From NCBI RefSeq assembly GCF_016458305.1, contig NZ_JAEMHL010000010.1:62001-126000 (forward strand): DNA of 64,000 bases. The letters run 5' to 3'. The notes under the pieces were generated by a model that worked only from the letters and a program-made list of their open reading frames with translations, made no database searches and was not told the origin of the DNA. Numbering within the stretch: the stretch's first letter is position 1; each line of letters opens with the position of its first letter. The stretch is from Geomonas anaerohicana (GTDB lineage: Bacteria; Desulfobacterota; Desulfuromonadia; Geobacterales; Geobacteraceae). Below are positions 41,364 through 51,806 of the stretch, in pieces. The translations under genes were made by a program, and so were the position numbers.

Positions 41364-43151
41364 ATGCAGAAAAAGAAGATGGTGACCATCAAGAACGTGG
41401 CCCAGATCCTCCTGCAGCGGGGACTGATCGACCAGAGGCAGTTCGACGAACTGCTGGCTAAGGGGGAGGCGCAGGCCCACCGGCTGGCGGGCGCCCAGCA
41501 GGCGGGGTATGGCCGGCGGCTGCAGCAGACCCCGGAAAAGCCGTCCCCCGCCGAGATCATCGCCTCCCTCAACCTGGAAATCGCCGGTTCCGGCGGCAAG
41601 CTCCTCACCGAAGACGCCATCACCGAGGTGCTCGCCGCCGCGGTGGGGCTGCCCTACCTGAAGATCAACCCGATGAAGCTCGACCTCGACCTGGTCACCG
41701 CCCACATCTCCCGTCCCTTTGCGCTGAGGCACCTGATCGTCCCGGTGGGGTACGAAGACGGGGTGGTTACGCTCGCCGTCGCCGATCCCTTCAACGACGA
41801 GGTGATCGAAGAACTGAAGGCCGTGAAGAGGATGGAGTTTCAGCGGGTGCTGGCCTCGCGCAACGACATCCTCAAGATCCTGAGGGAGTTCTTCGGGTTC
41901 CGCGCCTCGGTGCAGGCCGCCGAGAGCGAGGTGGCCACCGCGGTGGACCTGGGCAACCTGGAGCAATTCGTGCGCCTGAAAAGCGGGCACGAGATCGAGG
42001 GGACCGACCGCAATATCATTTCGGCCGTGGACTTCCTGCTGCAGTACGCCTTCGACCAGCGGGCCAGCGACATCCACATCGAGCCCAAGCGGGAGAAAAC
42101 GCTGGTGCGGCTGCGGGTGGACGGGGTGCTGCACAACGTGCACGTGGTCCCCAAACAGCTGCATCCCCCCATCGTCTCCCGCATCAAGATGCTCTCCCGC
42201 ATGGACCTGGCCGAGAAGCGGCGTCCCCAGGACGGCAGGATCAAGACCAGCCACGACGGGCGCGAGGTCGAGTTGCGCGTCTCCACCCTGCCGGTCGCCT
42301 TCGGGGAGAAGGTGGTGATCAGGATCTTCGATCCCGACGTCCTGATGCAGGAGCTGGACAGCATCGGCTTTTACCCGCGCGAGTACCAGCTCTACAGTTC
42401 CTTCCTGCGCCGCCCCAACGGCATCATCCTGGTCACCGGCCCCACCGGCAGCGGCAAGACCACCACGCTCTATTCGTCCCTTCGGACCCTTTCCTCGCCG
42501 GAGGTAAACATCGTCACCGTCGAGGACCCCATCGAGATGGTGATGGAGGAGTTCAACCAGGTGGGGGTGCAAAGCGGCATCGGGGTCACCTTCGACAAGG
42601 TGCTGAGAAATGTGCTGCGGCAGGATCCGGACATCATCATGGTGGGCGAGATCCGCGACAAGGAGACCGCCGAGAACGCGGTGCAGGCCGCCCTCACCGG
42701 TCACCTGGTGCTTTCCACGCTGCACACCAACGACGCCCCATCCTCGGTGACCCGGTTGATCGACCTGGGAGTGCCCTCGTTCCTGATCTCCTCGACCGTG
42801 ATCGGCATCATCGCCCAGAGGCTGTTGCGCAGGATCTGCCCCAACTGCAAGCGGGAGAGCCAGTTGAGCGCGGAGGAGTTGGAGTACCTGGGGCTGAAGC
42901 GGTCGGCGCGGGTCTGGGCCGGGGAGGGGTGTGCCGAGTGCCGCGGCACCGGCTACAAGGGGAGGACCGGGATCTTCGAGGTCTTGGACGTGAACGAGGC
43001 CATCAAGGCCGTCATAGGCGAGCGGGTCGACCTGGCCGAGCTGCAGTCTGTCGCCCGCAAAGATGGCCTGGTGACGCTCAGGGAGCAGGCTGTGCGCAAG
43101 ATGCTGGAGGGGATAACCACCTACGAAGAAGTCATTGCGGTGACAGGCTGA
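41364..43151 (+). CDS. GspE/PilB-type secretion ATPase
   Basis: Hexameric traffic ATPase of 595 residues. The N-terminal region (about residues 60-180) looks like an MshEN domain (AAAVGLPYLKINPMKLDL, RHLIVPVGYEDGVVTLAVAD), a module that binds c-di-GMP in relatives. The ATPase has Walker A GPTGSGKTTTLY, the Asp box EDPIEM, Walker B-like PDIIMVGEIRDKETA and the His box LVLSTLHTNDA, then a four-cysteine zinc site (CPNC and CAEC). ATG 41364 follows AAAAGG. No pilin, inner-membrane platform or secretin genes adjoin it, so it is an orphan component. Confidence 0.93.
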   Translation: MQKKKMVTIKNVAQILLQRGLIDQRQFDELLAKGEAQAHRLAGAQQAGYGRRLQQTPEKPSPAEIIASLNLEIAGSGGKLLTEDAITEVLAAAVGLPYLKINPMKLDLDLVTAHISRPFALRHLIVPVGYEDGVVTLAVADPFNDEVIEELKAVKRMEFQRVLASRNDILKILREFFGFRASVQAAESEVATAVDLGNLEQFVRLKSGHEIEGTDRNIISAVDFLLQYAFDQRASDIHIEPKREKTLVRLRVDGVLHNVHVVPKQLHPPIVSRIKMLSRMDLAEKRRPQDGRIKTSHDGREVELRVSTLPVAFGEKVVIRIFDPDVLMQELDSIGFYPREYQLYSSFLRRPNGIILVTGPTGSGKTTTLYSSLRTLSSPEVNIVTVEDPIEMVMEEFNQVGVQSGIGVTFDKVLRNVLRQDPDIIMVGEIRDKETAENAVQAALTGHLVLSTLHTNDAPSSVTRLIDLGVPSFLISSTVIGIIAQRLLRRICPNCKRESQLSAEELEYLGLKRSARVWAGEGCAECRGTGYKGRTGIFEVLDVNEAIKAVIGERVDLAELQSVARKDGLVTLREQAVRKMLEGITTYEEVIAVTG

Positions 43152-43181
43152 GCCAGGCGGACCAGTCGGACGCGTCCTGAA

Positions 43182-43211
43182 GGGGACTGGCTCCGCCAGG
43201 TGCCGGTCCCC
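43182..43211. repeat. GGGGACAGGC palindrome, copy 3 (inverse)
   Basis: GGGGACTGGCTCCGC...GGTGCCGGTCCCC between the GspE-type gene and msrA, inverse to the copies at 25740 and 31781. Confidence 0.8.
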
Positions 43212-43250
43212 CTCAACGCCCGCCGGACGCTTGGCGCCAAGGGAGGAACC

Positions 43251-43805
43251 ATGGAAAACAATGCCACCGACGCCACCACCCAAACCGCCATCTTTGCCGG
43301 GGGGTGCTTCTGGTGCATGGAGCCGGTCTTCGACAAGATGCCGGGGGTGCTCTCGGTGCTCCCCGGCTATACCGGCGGCACCACGCCCAACCCGAGCTAC
43401 CGCGAGGTCTGCGAAGGGGAGACCGGGCACGTCGAGGCGGTACAGATCGTCTTCGACCCGGCGCGGGTGAGCTACCGAGAACTGCTGCAGGTGTTCTGGC
43501 GCAACATCGACCCCACCACCAAGAACCGCCAGTTTTGCGACTACGGCAGCCAGTACCAGACCGCCGTCTTCTACCTGGATGAGCAACAGAAAAGGGAAGC
43601 GGAAGAGAGCAGGGAGGAAGCGGAGCGCAGCAACCAGCTCGGCGCCGCCGTGGTCACCCAGATACTGCCGGCGTCGCAATTCTACCCGGCCGAGGAGTAC
43701 CACCGGCAGTACTACAAGAAGGAGCCCTACCACTACCAGCGCTACCACGATGGCTGTGGCCGCAACTGGCGCTTGAAGGAACTGTGGGGGCGGGAACCGG
43801 AGTAG
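43251..43805 (+). CDS. msrA: peptide methionine sulfoxide reductase MsrA
   Basis: Repairs S-methionine sulfoxide in proteins. The 184-residue product has the GCFWC active site (nucleophile C19), the downstream EVCEGETGHVEAVQIVFDP block and RQFCDYGSQYQTAVFYL, and ends with the resolving-Cys region DGCGRNWRLKE. ATG 43251 follows GGGAGGAA; the frame opens earlier at 43200 but that part is repeat DNA. No msrB is fused or adjacent. The gene converges with the hybrid kinase gene, 16 nt apart. Confidence 0.96.
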   Translation: MENNATDATTQTAIFAGGCFWCMEPVFDKMPGVLSVLPGYTGGTTPNPSYREVCEGETGHVEAVQIVFDPARVSYRELLQVFWRNIDPTTKNRQFCDYGSQYQTAVFYLDEQQKREAEESREEAERSNQLGAAVVTQILPASQFYPAEEYHRQYYKKEPYHYQRYHDGCGRNWRLKELWGREPE

Positions 43806-43821
43806 CCGGCACCTGCGCCGG

Positions 43822-45960
43822 TCAGGGCTTGGAGAGCACCCGCTCCAAGGCCTGTTGCAGCTCGTCGCAGCGGTAAGGCTTGACCACCGCGGCGCAGAAG
43901 CCGTAGTCGCCATGCTCCGCCATGACCGGGTCGTTGGAATAGCCGCTCGATACGATGAGCCGGGCGGTCGGGTCGAGCGCCAGGATCAGCTGCGCCGCCT
44001 CCTTCCCCCCCATCCCGGCCGGAATGGTCAGGTCCATGATGGCCACCGCGAAAGGTTTCCCGGCCTGGGCGGCCTCCCGGTACAGCCGCACTGCCTCTTC
44101 CCCGTCGGCGCAGGTCACCACCTGGTAGCCCAGATACTGCAGCATGTCCCGCGTCAGCGTCCTGATTGCCTCCTCATCGTCCATCACCAGTACCGTCCCT
44201 TCCCCCGGCTTCCCCGGACGTTCCGGTTGCGGCGCCTCCTCTTCGAGTACGGCTTCCCCCGCGGAGGGGAGGTAGAAGGTGAGGGTGGTCCCTGCGCCGG
44301 GGGTGGACGTCACCTCGACTCTCCCGCCATGTTTGATGACGATGGAATGCACCGAGGCGAGCCCCAGACCGCTCCCGCCGGGCTTGGTGCTGTAGTAGGG
44401 ATCGAAGACGAGCTTCTGGTCCTCGTAGGGGATGCCGCACCCCTGGTCGATGAAGGATATCTTGACGTAGTCCCCGGGAGGAAGCCCGAGTTCGTTACTG
44501 GCAGGCAGCGGTGCGTTCTGCGCGGTTACCGTCAGCACCCCTCCCCCCGGCATCGCCTGGCAGGCGTTGATGATGACGTTGCTGAAGGCCTGGTTCATCT
44601 GCCCCTCGTCCGCCTCGATGGCATGCAGCCCGTCCTGCAGTTCCAGCCGGGTCTGCACCTTGGTGCCGTGCAGGGCGAGGGAGAGCGATTCCTGCAAGAG
44701 CCTCCCCAGCGGGACCACCTTCTTGATGGGCTGTCCTCCCTTGGAGAAGGTCAGCAGTTGATGCGCCAGTTCGGCGGCGCGCTGCGACGCCTTCTCCGCG
44801 TTTTTCACCGGGGCTTGCGCGGGGTGGTCGGGGTCGAGCAGCAGCTCGGCAAAGGAGAGGTTGCCCAGGATGCCGGTGAGGATGTTGTTGAAGTCGTGGG
44901 CGATGCCGCCAGCGAGGACGCCGAGGGATTCCAGCTTCTGGGCCTTCAGCAGTTCCCTTTGCATCGCTTCCCACTTGGTGATGTCGGTCAGGGTGAAGAG
45001 TATGCGGTGGTGGACCAGGCGGGTGTTCAGGATGATGTGCTTTGAGGAGCCGTCGACGCAGGAGATCTTCGCCTCCTGCGGGGTGACCGGGACGCCGCTC
45101 TCCAGCGTCTTGCCGAGCTCTTCGCGCCATAGCGCCAGGATCTGGTCGCGGTAGGCGGGATCGGGGAGGGCGCGCTCCATCAGCTGTTCCAGGGTCGGCT
45201 GGTCGTCGGACAGGTAGCCCAGCCAGTCGCTGACGTAGCTGTTGAGGTACTGGATCCTGCCGCTCTCGTCGGCCCAGCCCACCCCTGCCGGCATCTCCTC
45301 CATGAGGACCTTGAGTATCTCCTCGTTTTGCTGCAGGGCTTCCTCAATCTCGTGGCGCGCCGTGATGTCCCGCACCATGACGATGATGCGGTCGTTGCCG
45401 CCGATTTCGGCCCGGCGCAGGTTGATCTCGGACCAAAACCGCGAGCCGTCCTTCTTCTTGCTGCGCCACCTCACCGTCATCGGGGGACCCGCCGCCGCCT
45501 GCTGCAAAAGATGCCGCGCGTCCGCCTCCGTGTAAGGCGGTTCTCCCAGGCTCAACTCCTCCACGGTGAGGGCGCGGGCTTCCTCCGCGGTATACCCGTA
45601 CATCTCGCACATGGTGCGGTTCACGTCCACCAGTTCGCCGGTGACCGCATCATGGATGAAGAGGGCGTCGTTGACGTTGTGGTAGATGGCCTGGAAGCGG
45701 GCCTCGCTTTGCTCCAGCCGGTCTACCGACTCCGCCAGGCGACCGGCAAAGCGTGAGATCAGCTGGTAGAGCAGCGCCGAGGTCACCATGATGAACATGA
45801 GCCCCTTGTAGACCTCAATCTGCTCGGCGATGTGGCGGTCGGAGACCAGCCAGACCAGTGCGTAGCCCGAGAGATAGATCCAGGCACTGCCAAACAGGGC
45901 GTAGACCCCGACGATCTTGTTGATCTCGCGTCTTTGATTGCGCTTCGATGCTGCCCGCAT
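43822..45960 (-). CDS. PAS-containing hybrid histidine kinase with receiver
   Basis: 712-residue sensor with two N-terminal membrane helices (about residues 15-40 and 50-70) and almost no periplasmic loop, two PAS domains (about 85-210 and 215-340), a HisKA of the GGIAHDFNNILTG type, HATPase_c (DQGCGIPYEDQKL, GSGLGLASVHSIV) and a C-terminal receiver with its Asp in AIMDLTIP. The receiver at the end suggests phosphorelay to an unidentified Hpt protein or feedback control. It lies downstream of glgC on the same strand with an 88-nt spacer that holds a GC hairpin. Confidence 0.93.
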   Translation of the reverse strand: MRAASKRNQRREINKIVGVYALFGSAWIYLSGYALVWLVSDRHIAEQIEVYKGLMFIMVTSALLYQLISRFAGRLAESVDRLEQSEARFQAIYHNVNDALFIHDAVTGELVDVNRTMCEMYGYTAEEARALTVEELSLGEPPYTEADARHLLQQAAAGPPMTVRWRSKKKDGSRFWSEINLRRAEIGGNDRIIVMVRDITARHEIEEALQQNEEILKVLMEEMPAGVGWADESGRIQYLNSYVSDWLGYLSDDQPTLEQLMERALPDPAYRDQILALWREELGKTLESGVPVTPQEAKISCVDGSSKHIILNTRLVHHRILFTLTDITKWEAMQRELLKAQKLESLGVLAGGIAHDFNNILTGILGNLSFAELLLDPDHPAQAPVKNAEKASQRAAELAHQLLTFSKGGQPIKKVVPLGRLLQESLSLALHGTKVQTRLELQDGLHAIEADEGQMNQAFSNVIINACQAMPGGGVLTVTAQNAPLPASNELGLPPGDYVKISFIDQGCGIPYEDQKLVFDPYYSTKPGGSGLGLASVHSIVIKHGGRVEVTSTPGAGTTLTFYLPSAGEAVLEEEAPQPERPGKPGEGTVLVMDDEEAIRTLTRDMLQYLGYQVVTCADGEEAVRLYREAAQAGKPFAVAIMDLTIPAGMGGKEAAQLILALDPTARLIVSSGYSNDPVMAEHGDYGFCAAVVKPYRCDELQQALERVLSKP

Positions 45961-46027
45961 GCGTGCTCCCGCCCTTCAGGGCGTCTGGCTGCGGTGGCCG
46001 ATGTGGTTGCTGCCGTTACGATTTTTA

Positions 46028-46045
46028 GGGCGGCGCATGGCCGCC
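46028..46045. other. GC-rich hairpin between glgC and the hybrid kinase gene
   Basis: GGGCGGC and GCCGCCC arms. No T-tract on either strand, so a role as terminator is doubtful. Confidence 0.35.
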
Positions 46046-46048
46046 CCC

Positions 46049-47290
46049 TTACTTCGCTTCAGCCATCGATACGACGACGATCCCCGATTCGGTGACCCGG
46101 TATCCTTTGGCCCGGTCTTCATCGTGGTTGTAGCCGATCTGGGTGCCGTCCGGGATGACGACGTTCTTGTCGATGATGGCCCGCTTGATCTTCACGTGGC
46201 GCCCGACGGCGACGTTTTCGAAGAGGATGGAATCGTCCACCTCGCTGTAGCTGTTCACCTTGCAGCGCGGCCCCAGGATGGTGCGGCGCACCGTGGCCCC
46301 GCTGGTGATGCAGCCGGCGCAGACGTAGGAGTCGATGTTCATGCCGCGGCGACCTTCCTCATCGAACACGGTCTTGGCCGGCGGCAGGTTGCCCTGGTTG
46401 GTCAGAATGGGCCACTTGTAGTTGTACAAGTTCAACTGCGGGGAGACGTGGATCAGGTCCATGTTGGCCTCGTAGTAGCTCTCGATGGTCCCCACGTCCT
46501 TCCAATAGCCTTTCTCCTCCGTCTTCATGCCGGGGATAATGTTGTCGTTGAAGTTGTAGGCGAACACCTTGTCTTTCTTCTCCAGCATCATCGGGATGAC
46601 GTGCTTGCCGAAGTCGAGGTCCTCGTACATCTTCTTCCCCTCCTGCAGCACCTCGATCAGTTTCTTGGTGGAGAAGATGTAGTTCCCCATGGAAGCGAAG
46701 CAGGTGTCACGGCCGGGGATGCTTTCCGGGTTTTTCGGTTTTTCGGTGAAGGCGGTGATCTTGTAGTCGTCGTCAACCGAGAAGACCCCGAAGCGGCTCG
46801 CTTCCTGGACCGGCACCTCCAGCGCCGCAACGGTCAGGTCGGCGCGGTTTCTGCGGTGGTAGTCGATCATCTGGCTCACGTCCATCTTGTAGATGTGGTC
46901 GCCGCCGAAGATGGCGACGTAGTCCGCGTCCGAAGACTCCACGAAGCGCAGGTACTGCAGGATGGCGTCGGCTGTCCCCTTGAACCAATCCTCGTTCTCC
47001 GAACTGGTCTCCGGCGAGATGGCGACGAAGAACTCGCCCAGGCCGGTCCATTTGCCCCACGACTCCCTGATGTGCTTGTTGAGGGAGTAGGCGCGGTACT
47101 GGGTCAGGATGTAGACCTTCTTGATCCCGGAGTTGAACAGGTTGCTCAAAACGAAATCGATGATCTTGTACTTGCCGCCGAACATGACGCTCGGCTTGGC
47201 CCTTCTGATGGTGAGGGGGCTCAGGCGCTCCCCCTTGCCGCCGGCCAGCACCATGGCGATGGTGTTGCCGGCATTACTCATGGCATACAT
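46049..47290 (-). CDS. glgC: glucose-1-phosphate adenylyltransferase
   Basis: Makes ADP-glucose for glycogen synthesis. The 413-residue protein has the nucleotide-binding start AMVLAGGKGERLSPLT, the glucose-1-phosphate site region FTEKPK, the catalytic-site segment GDHIYKMD, and a C-terminal left-handed beta-helix domain (GATVRRTILGPRCKVNSYSEV, FENVAVGRHVKIKRAIID). Typical length for the family. GGAGG lies about 10 nt before the ATG. No glgA or glgB is adjacent; its upstream neighbour is the ChaN-like lipoprotein gene. Confidence 0.95.
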   Translation of the reverse strand: MYAMSNAGNTIAMVLAGGKGERLSPLTIRRAKPSVMFGGKYKIIDFVLSNLFNSGIKKVYILTQYRAYSLNKHIRESWGKWTGLGEFFVAISPETSSENEDWFKGTADAILQYLRFVESSDADYVAIFGGDHIYKMDVSQMIDYHRRNRADLTVAALEVPVQEASRFGVFSVDDDYKITAFTEKPKNPESIPGRDTCFASMGNYIFSTKKLIEVLQEGKKMYEDLDFGKHVIPMMLEKKDKVFAYNFNDNIIPGMKTEEKGYWKDVGTIESYYEANMDLIHVSPQLNLYNYKWPILTNQGNLPPAKTVFDEEGRRGMNIDSYVCAGCITSGATVRRTILGPRCKVNSYSEVDDSILFENVAVGRHVKIKRAIIDKNVVIPDGTQIGYNHDEDRAKGYRVTESGIVVVSMAEAK

Positions 47291-47337
47291 ACAGTCTTAG
47301 TCCTCCGGGATCACGGTCGGGTCCTGCCCGGCCGGTG

Positions 47338-48597
47338 TCAGGGCTTGCCGTGTTTGGGCGCCTCTCCTATTTTAAATATCACTTCGAGGTCGATGACCTC
47401 TCCCTTTCTCTCCAGCTTCAGCGTGGACTTGTCCCCCACGTGCTTCTGTTTCACGCCGTAGATGAGGTCGAGGCTGTCCTTCAGCGGCTCGTTGTCCAGG
47501 GCCAGCAGCAGGTCTCCCTTCTGCACCCCGGCCCGGGCGGCGTTGGAGTCCGGGACCACCGTGTTGACCACCAGGCCGCGCCCTTTCGGGTCCGGCTCGA
47601 ACATGACGCCGAGCAGCACGCTCGGTTTGGGGAGCCCCTCGTAGGCGTAGCTCACCAGGAAGTCGAAGGATACCATCGGGAAATCGGGAAGCGTCACGTC
47701 CATGGTCACCGGCTTGTCGGCGCGCTGTACCGCTAGCTCCCGGCCGCCGATGGTGGCGTAGGAGGTGGGGAGGCGGCGGAAGACGCGGCGCGGGATGCCG
47801 AAGCCGTAGCCGATATGGTTGCCGCCGGCCACCACCAGCAGGTGGCGCTCTTTCCCCTCGGGGCTGGTGAGGTAGCGCACCGCCGATTCCGCCATGGTCT
47901 CGTCCCACAACGTCTGCGCCCGGATGAAACCGTCGATGGCCATCTTGCCGTGGCTGTTGTGGCCGGAGAAGATGCTTTCCGTCTGAGCGCGTTGGTACGG
48001 GTCGGCGAGGTCCATCTGCGGCAGCTGGGCCTTCTGCTCAGGTGTGAGTTCCTCCAGGGGGGTGCTGCGCACCGCCTGCACCAGGTCCTTCTCCGCATTG
48101 AGCGCGACGATCGGGATGCGCTTCTCCTTGGCATAGAGGAGCAGGTCGCGGTAGTAGGCGAAGTCCATCTTCCAGTTGTCGTACCATCGCGAAGCCTTCA
48201 GGAAGGCCTTCTCGTCGAGTTCGCCCGCCACCCAGCGGTCCAGGATCGGCTGCTGCGACTTGACGAACATTTCCATCCCCAGCGCGACCTTGCCGGGGTA
48301 GCGCTGCTCCAGCGCCTTCAGGGTGTCCAGTTCCAGGCGGTGCGCGGCGGGGTTGTCATGGGTTTCGCCGACGTACACTACGCGGGCGTCCGTCACCACG
48401 TCGAACATCTGCTGCGGCGTCACCTGGGTGCCGGTGGGGAGGTGCAGGACCTCGCCGATCTCCGGAGTCTTCTGCTGGGGGTACGGGTTTTCCGGGTTGC
48501 CAAGCACCTGCCTGCCGGCCCGGGTCGTCGAGCAAGCGGTCATGGTGAGCAGGGACAGCACAGCGGCATACTGTGCGAGGCGAGCGATGGATAGCAT
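47338..48597 (-). CDS. ChaN-family lipoprotein with C-terminal PDZ domain
   Basis: 419-residue lipoprotein: type II signal peptide with lipobox MTAC, then a ChaN-like domain (about residues 60-290) with VVYVGETHDNPAAHRLEL, FVKSQQPILDRWVAGEL and VVAGGNHIGYGFGIP, a fold known to bind haem in Campylobacter ChaN. A PDZ domain (about 330-410: NAARAGVQKGDLLLALDNEPL) follows. ATG 48597 follows GGAGA; a longer open frame to 48747 runs into repeat DNA. The PDZ fusion is additional to plain ChaN. Possible role: haem or iron handling at the outer membrane, inferred only. Confidence 0.86.
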   Translation of the reverse strand: MLSIARLAQYAAVLSLLTMTACSTTRAGRQVLGNPENPYPQQKTPEIGEVLHLPTGTQVTPQQMFDVVTDARVVYVGETHDNPAAHRLELDTLKALEQRYPGKVALGMEMFVKSQQPILDRWVAGELDEKAFLKASRWYDNWKMDFAYYRDLLLYAKEKRIPIVALNAEKDLVQAVRSTPLEELTPEQKAQLPQMDLADPYQRAQTESIFSGHNSHGKMAIDGFIRAQTLWDETMAESAVRYLTSPEGKERHLLVVAGGNHIGYGFGIPRRVFRRLPTSYATIGGRELAVQRADKPVTMDVTLPDFPMVSFDFLVSYAYEGLPKPSVLLGVMFEPDPKGRGLVVNTVVPDSNAARAGVQKGDLLLALDNEPLKDSLDLIYGVKQKHVGDKSTLKLERKGEVIDLEVIFKIGEAPKHGKP

Positions 48598-48657
48598 TCT
48601 TTCTCCTGAAAATATGATGTTCCCACGGGGGATATGGTCATGTCGGTCACGGCTCCC

Positions 48658-48687
48658 GGGACTGGCTCCGAAGGTGCATGTCCCCTT
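48658..48687. repeat. GGGGACAGGC palindrome, copy 4 (inverse, degenerate)
   Basis: GGGACTGGCTCCG...GGTGCATGTCCCC in the 492-nt spacer 48598-49089. Apart from this and the leuB promoter I see nothing else there. Confidence 0.7.
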
Positions 48688-49028
48688 TGCTGGCTCGGCT
48701 CCGCAGGGGGTTCTTCTTTTGCGCGATGGGGGGCTTTCGCTGGTCAAAGAAGGATACCTACTCTAATGAATTTGTCCAGTCGCCGCCTCTCGTTAAGACT
48801 TCTTTGCCGGAAAGCGCACGCGAGGGCACTTCTGTTGCCGGATCAGCTTGGCCGGTGTGTTGAGAATGTAGCACAACACCTCATGAAGATAAACTGAAAG
48901 TTTTATGATTCTCTAATAAAAGTCTCGAGCCAACCCTCATCTTATCGCGGAACTGAACCAGCCGGCGAGGCATTAAGTCATAGCCATGGTTTGGGGCGCT
49001 AAACGTATGTTTGACGGCCTTTTTTATG

Positions 49029-50178
<1,150 letters not shown>

Positions 50179-50179
50179 T

Positions 50180-50277
50180 CAGGTGAACAACTGGTTCCCA
50201 AGCTCCAGCTTGGGAACCCAAAGTTCACCCCGACGAAGCTTCGCTTCGCCAAAACCAGAAGCTGGAGCTTTCACCTG
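50180..50277. repeat. 98-bp composite palindrome after leuB
   Basis: CAGGTGAA (50180-50187) pairs with TTCACCTG (50270-50277), and AAGCTCCAGCTT pairs with AAGCTGGAGCTT inside. The left part contains the GTTCCCAAG palindrome at 50194-50217. Confidence 0.75.
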
Positions 50278-50283
50278 ATGTGC

Positions 50284-50307
50284 GTTCCCAAGCAGGAGCT
50301 TGTGAAC
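50284..50307. repeat. GTTCCCAAG palindrome, copy 4
   Basis: GTTCCCAAGC and GCTTGTGAAC arms around AGGA, one mismatch. Confidence 0.7.
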
Positions 50308-50376
50308 GAGGACGCGCATAGTTCGAGGCGGGAAGCCGCCGGTGAACATAAAAACTTCAAGAAAGGAAGGTCGCCT

Positions 50377-51474
50377 ATGAAAGTCGGTATGGTCGGTTGG
50401 CGTGGCATGGTTGGCTCGGTTCTCATGCAGCGCATGCAGGAAGAGAACGATTTCGCAGGTGTTGAGCCGGTATTCTTCACTACTTCGCAGGTGGGGCAGC
50501 CCGCACCGCTGAACGCGGGGACGCTGAAGGATGCATCGGACATCAACGAGCTGAAGAAGCTGGACGTAATCATCACCTGCCAGGGGGGCGATTACACCAA
50601 GGCGGTCCGCCCGGAACTGAAGAAGGCAGGCTGGAACGGCTACTGGATCGACGCGGCGAGCACCCTGCGCATGGAAGACGACGCGGTCATCATCCTCGAC
50701 CCGATCAACCGCAACGTCATCGACGCGGCCCTCTCCAGGGGGATCAAGGACTACATCGGCGGCAACTGCACCGTGAGCCTCATGCTCATGGGCCTGGGCG
50801 GGCTGTTCAAGGCGGGCGTGGTCGAGTGGCTCTCCTCCATGACCTACCAGGCAGCCTCCGGTGCCGGTGCGCCGAACATGCGCGAGCTCCTGTCCCAGAT
50901 GGGTGTGCTGCACGGCTCCGTCGCCCAGCAGCTGGCCACCCCGGGTTCGGCGATCCTCGAGATCGACAAGAAGGTCACCGACACCCTGAGAAGCGGCGAA
51001 ATGCCGACCAAGGAGTTCGGCTTCCCGCTGGCTGGCAGCGTGCTGCCGTGGATCGATCGCGAGGTTGAGGACGGTCAGAGCCGCGAGGAGTGGAAAGGCT
51101 ACGCCGAGACCAATAAGATCCTCGGTGCCACCAACCCGATCCCGGTGGATGGCATCTGTGTTCGCGTGGGCGCTATGCGCTGCCACAGCCAGGCGATCAC
51201 CATGAAGCTGACCAAGGATATCCCGATCGCCGAGATCGAGGATATGATCAAGAACGACAACCAGTGGGTCAAGTTCATCCCCAACAACAAGGCCGACTCC
51301 CTGGCCGGGCTCACCCCGGCAGCCGTTTCCGGGTCGCTCACCGTCCCGGTCGGCCGCGTGCGCAAGATGAAGATGGGACCGCAGTACCTCTCCGCCTTCA
51401 CCTGCGGCGATCAGCTGCTGTGGGGCGCCGCCGAGCCGCTGCGCCGCATGCTGCAGATTCTGAAGGAGCGGTAA
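50377..51474 (+). CDS. asd: aspartate-semialdehyde dehydrogenase, E. coli-like type
   Basis: Reduces aspartyl phosphate to the semialdehyde for lysine, methionine and threonine synthesis. The 365-residue protein begins [19 protein letters not shown] and has the catalytic Cys in [17 protein letters not shown], both characteristic of the E. coli Asd subgroup. The ATG at 50377 follows AAAGGAAGG; the frame opens upstream through repeat DNA. A second Asd of a different subgroup lies 332 nt downstream, so the cell has two enzymes for one step. Confidence 0.94.
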   Translation: MKVGMVGWRGMVGSVLMQRMQEENDFAGVEPVFFTTSQVGQPAPLNAGTLKDASDINELKKLDVIITCQGGDYTKAVRPELKKAGWNGYWIDAASTLRMEDDAVIILDPINRNVIDAALSRGIKDYIGGNCTVSLMLMGLGGLFKAGVVEWLSSMTYQAASGAGAPNMRELLSQMGVLHGSVAQQLATPGSAILEIDKKVTDTLRSGEMPTKEFGFPLAGSVLPWIDREVEDGQSREEWKGYAETNKILGATNPIPVDGICVRVGAMRCHSQAITMKLTKDIPIAEIEDMIKNDNQWVKFIPNNKADSLAGLTPAAVSGSLTVPVGRVRKMKMGPQYLSAFTCGDQLLWGAAEPLRRMLQILKER

Positions 51475-51490
51475 GGTCAAGGTCAAAGGC

Positions 51491-51678
51491 GTCGCACACG
51501 GATTTTACGGGAACGTACGGATAAAGGCAGATAAGGCAAAAGCATTTTGGGGAAACCCAAAGCTTTAGATCCGTGCTCTTTCCGGTCGCACACGGATTTT
51601 ACGGGAACGCACGGATAAAGGCAGATAAGGCAAAAGCATTTTGGGGAAACCCATGGCTTTAGATCCGTGCTCTTTCCG
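51491..51678. repeat. 94-bp direct tandem duplication
   Basis: Copy 1 at 51491-51584, copy 2 at 51585-51678, three mismatches by eye. It occupies most of the 332-nt spacer between the two asd genes; the remainder shows no gene. Confidence 0.9.
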
Positions 51679-51806
51679 TCTTCTCCGTGTTGTTCCGTGT
51701 GAGATGCCGTTGACATAGTTTCTGAATTTTATGCAGCGAGAAGCGGAGCGCGTCCCCGGCAGCCAGGGGGCGCGCTCCCGTTTTTGTCTTGAGGAGATGT
51801 AAAAGC

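Noticed and set aside
41349-43913. Minus-strand frame of 854 codons opposite the GspE-type ATPase and msrA genes
   Set aside because: Antisense shadow spanning two recognised genes and their spacer.
48688-49028. Possible riboswitch, T-box or leader peptide upstream of leuB
   Set aside because: The promoter lies only 31 nt before the ATG, so the upstream spacer would not be in the leuB leader; no leucine-rich mini-frame was seen.
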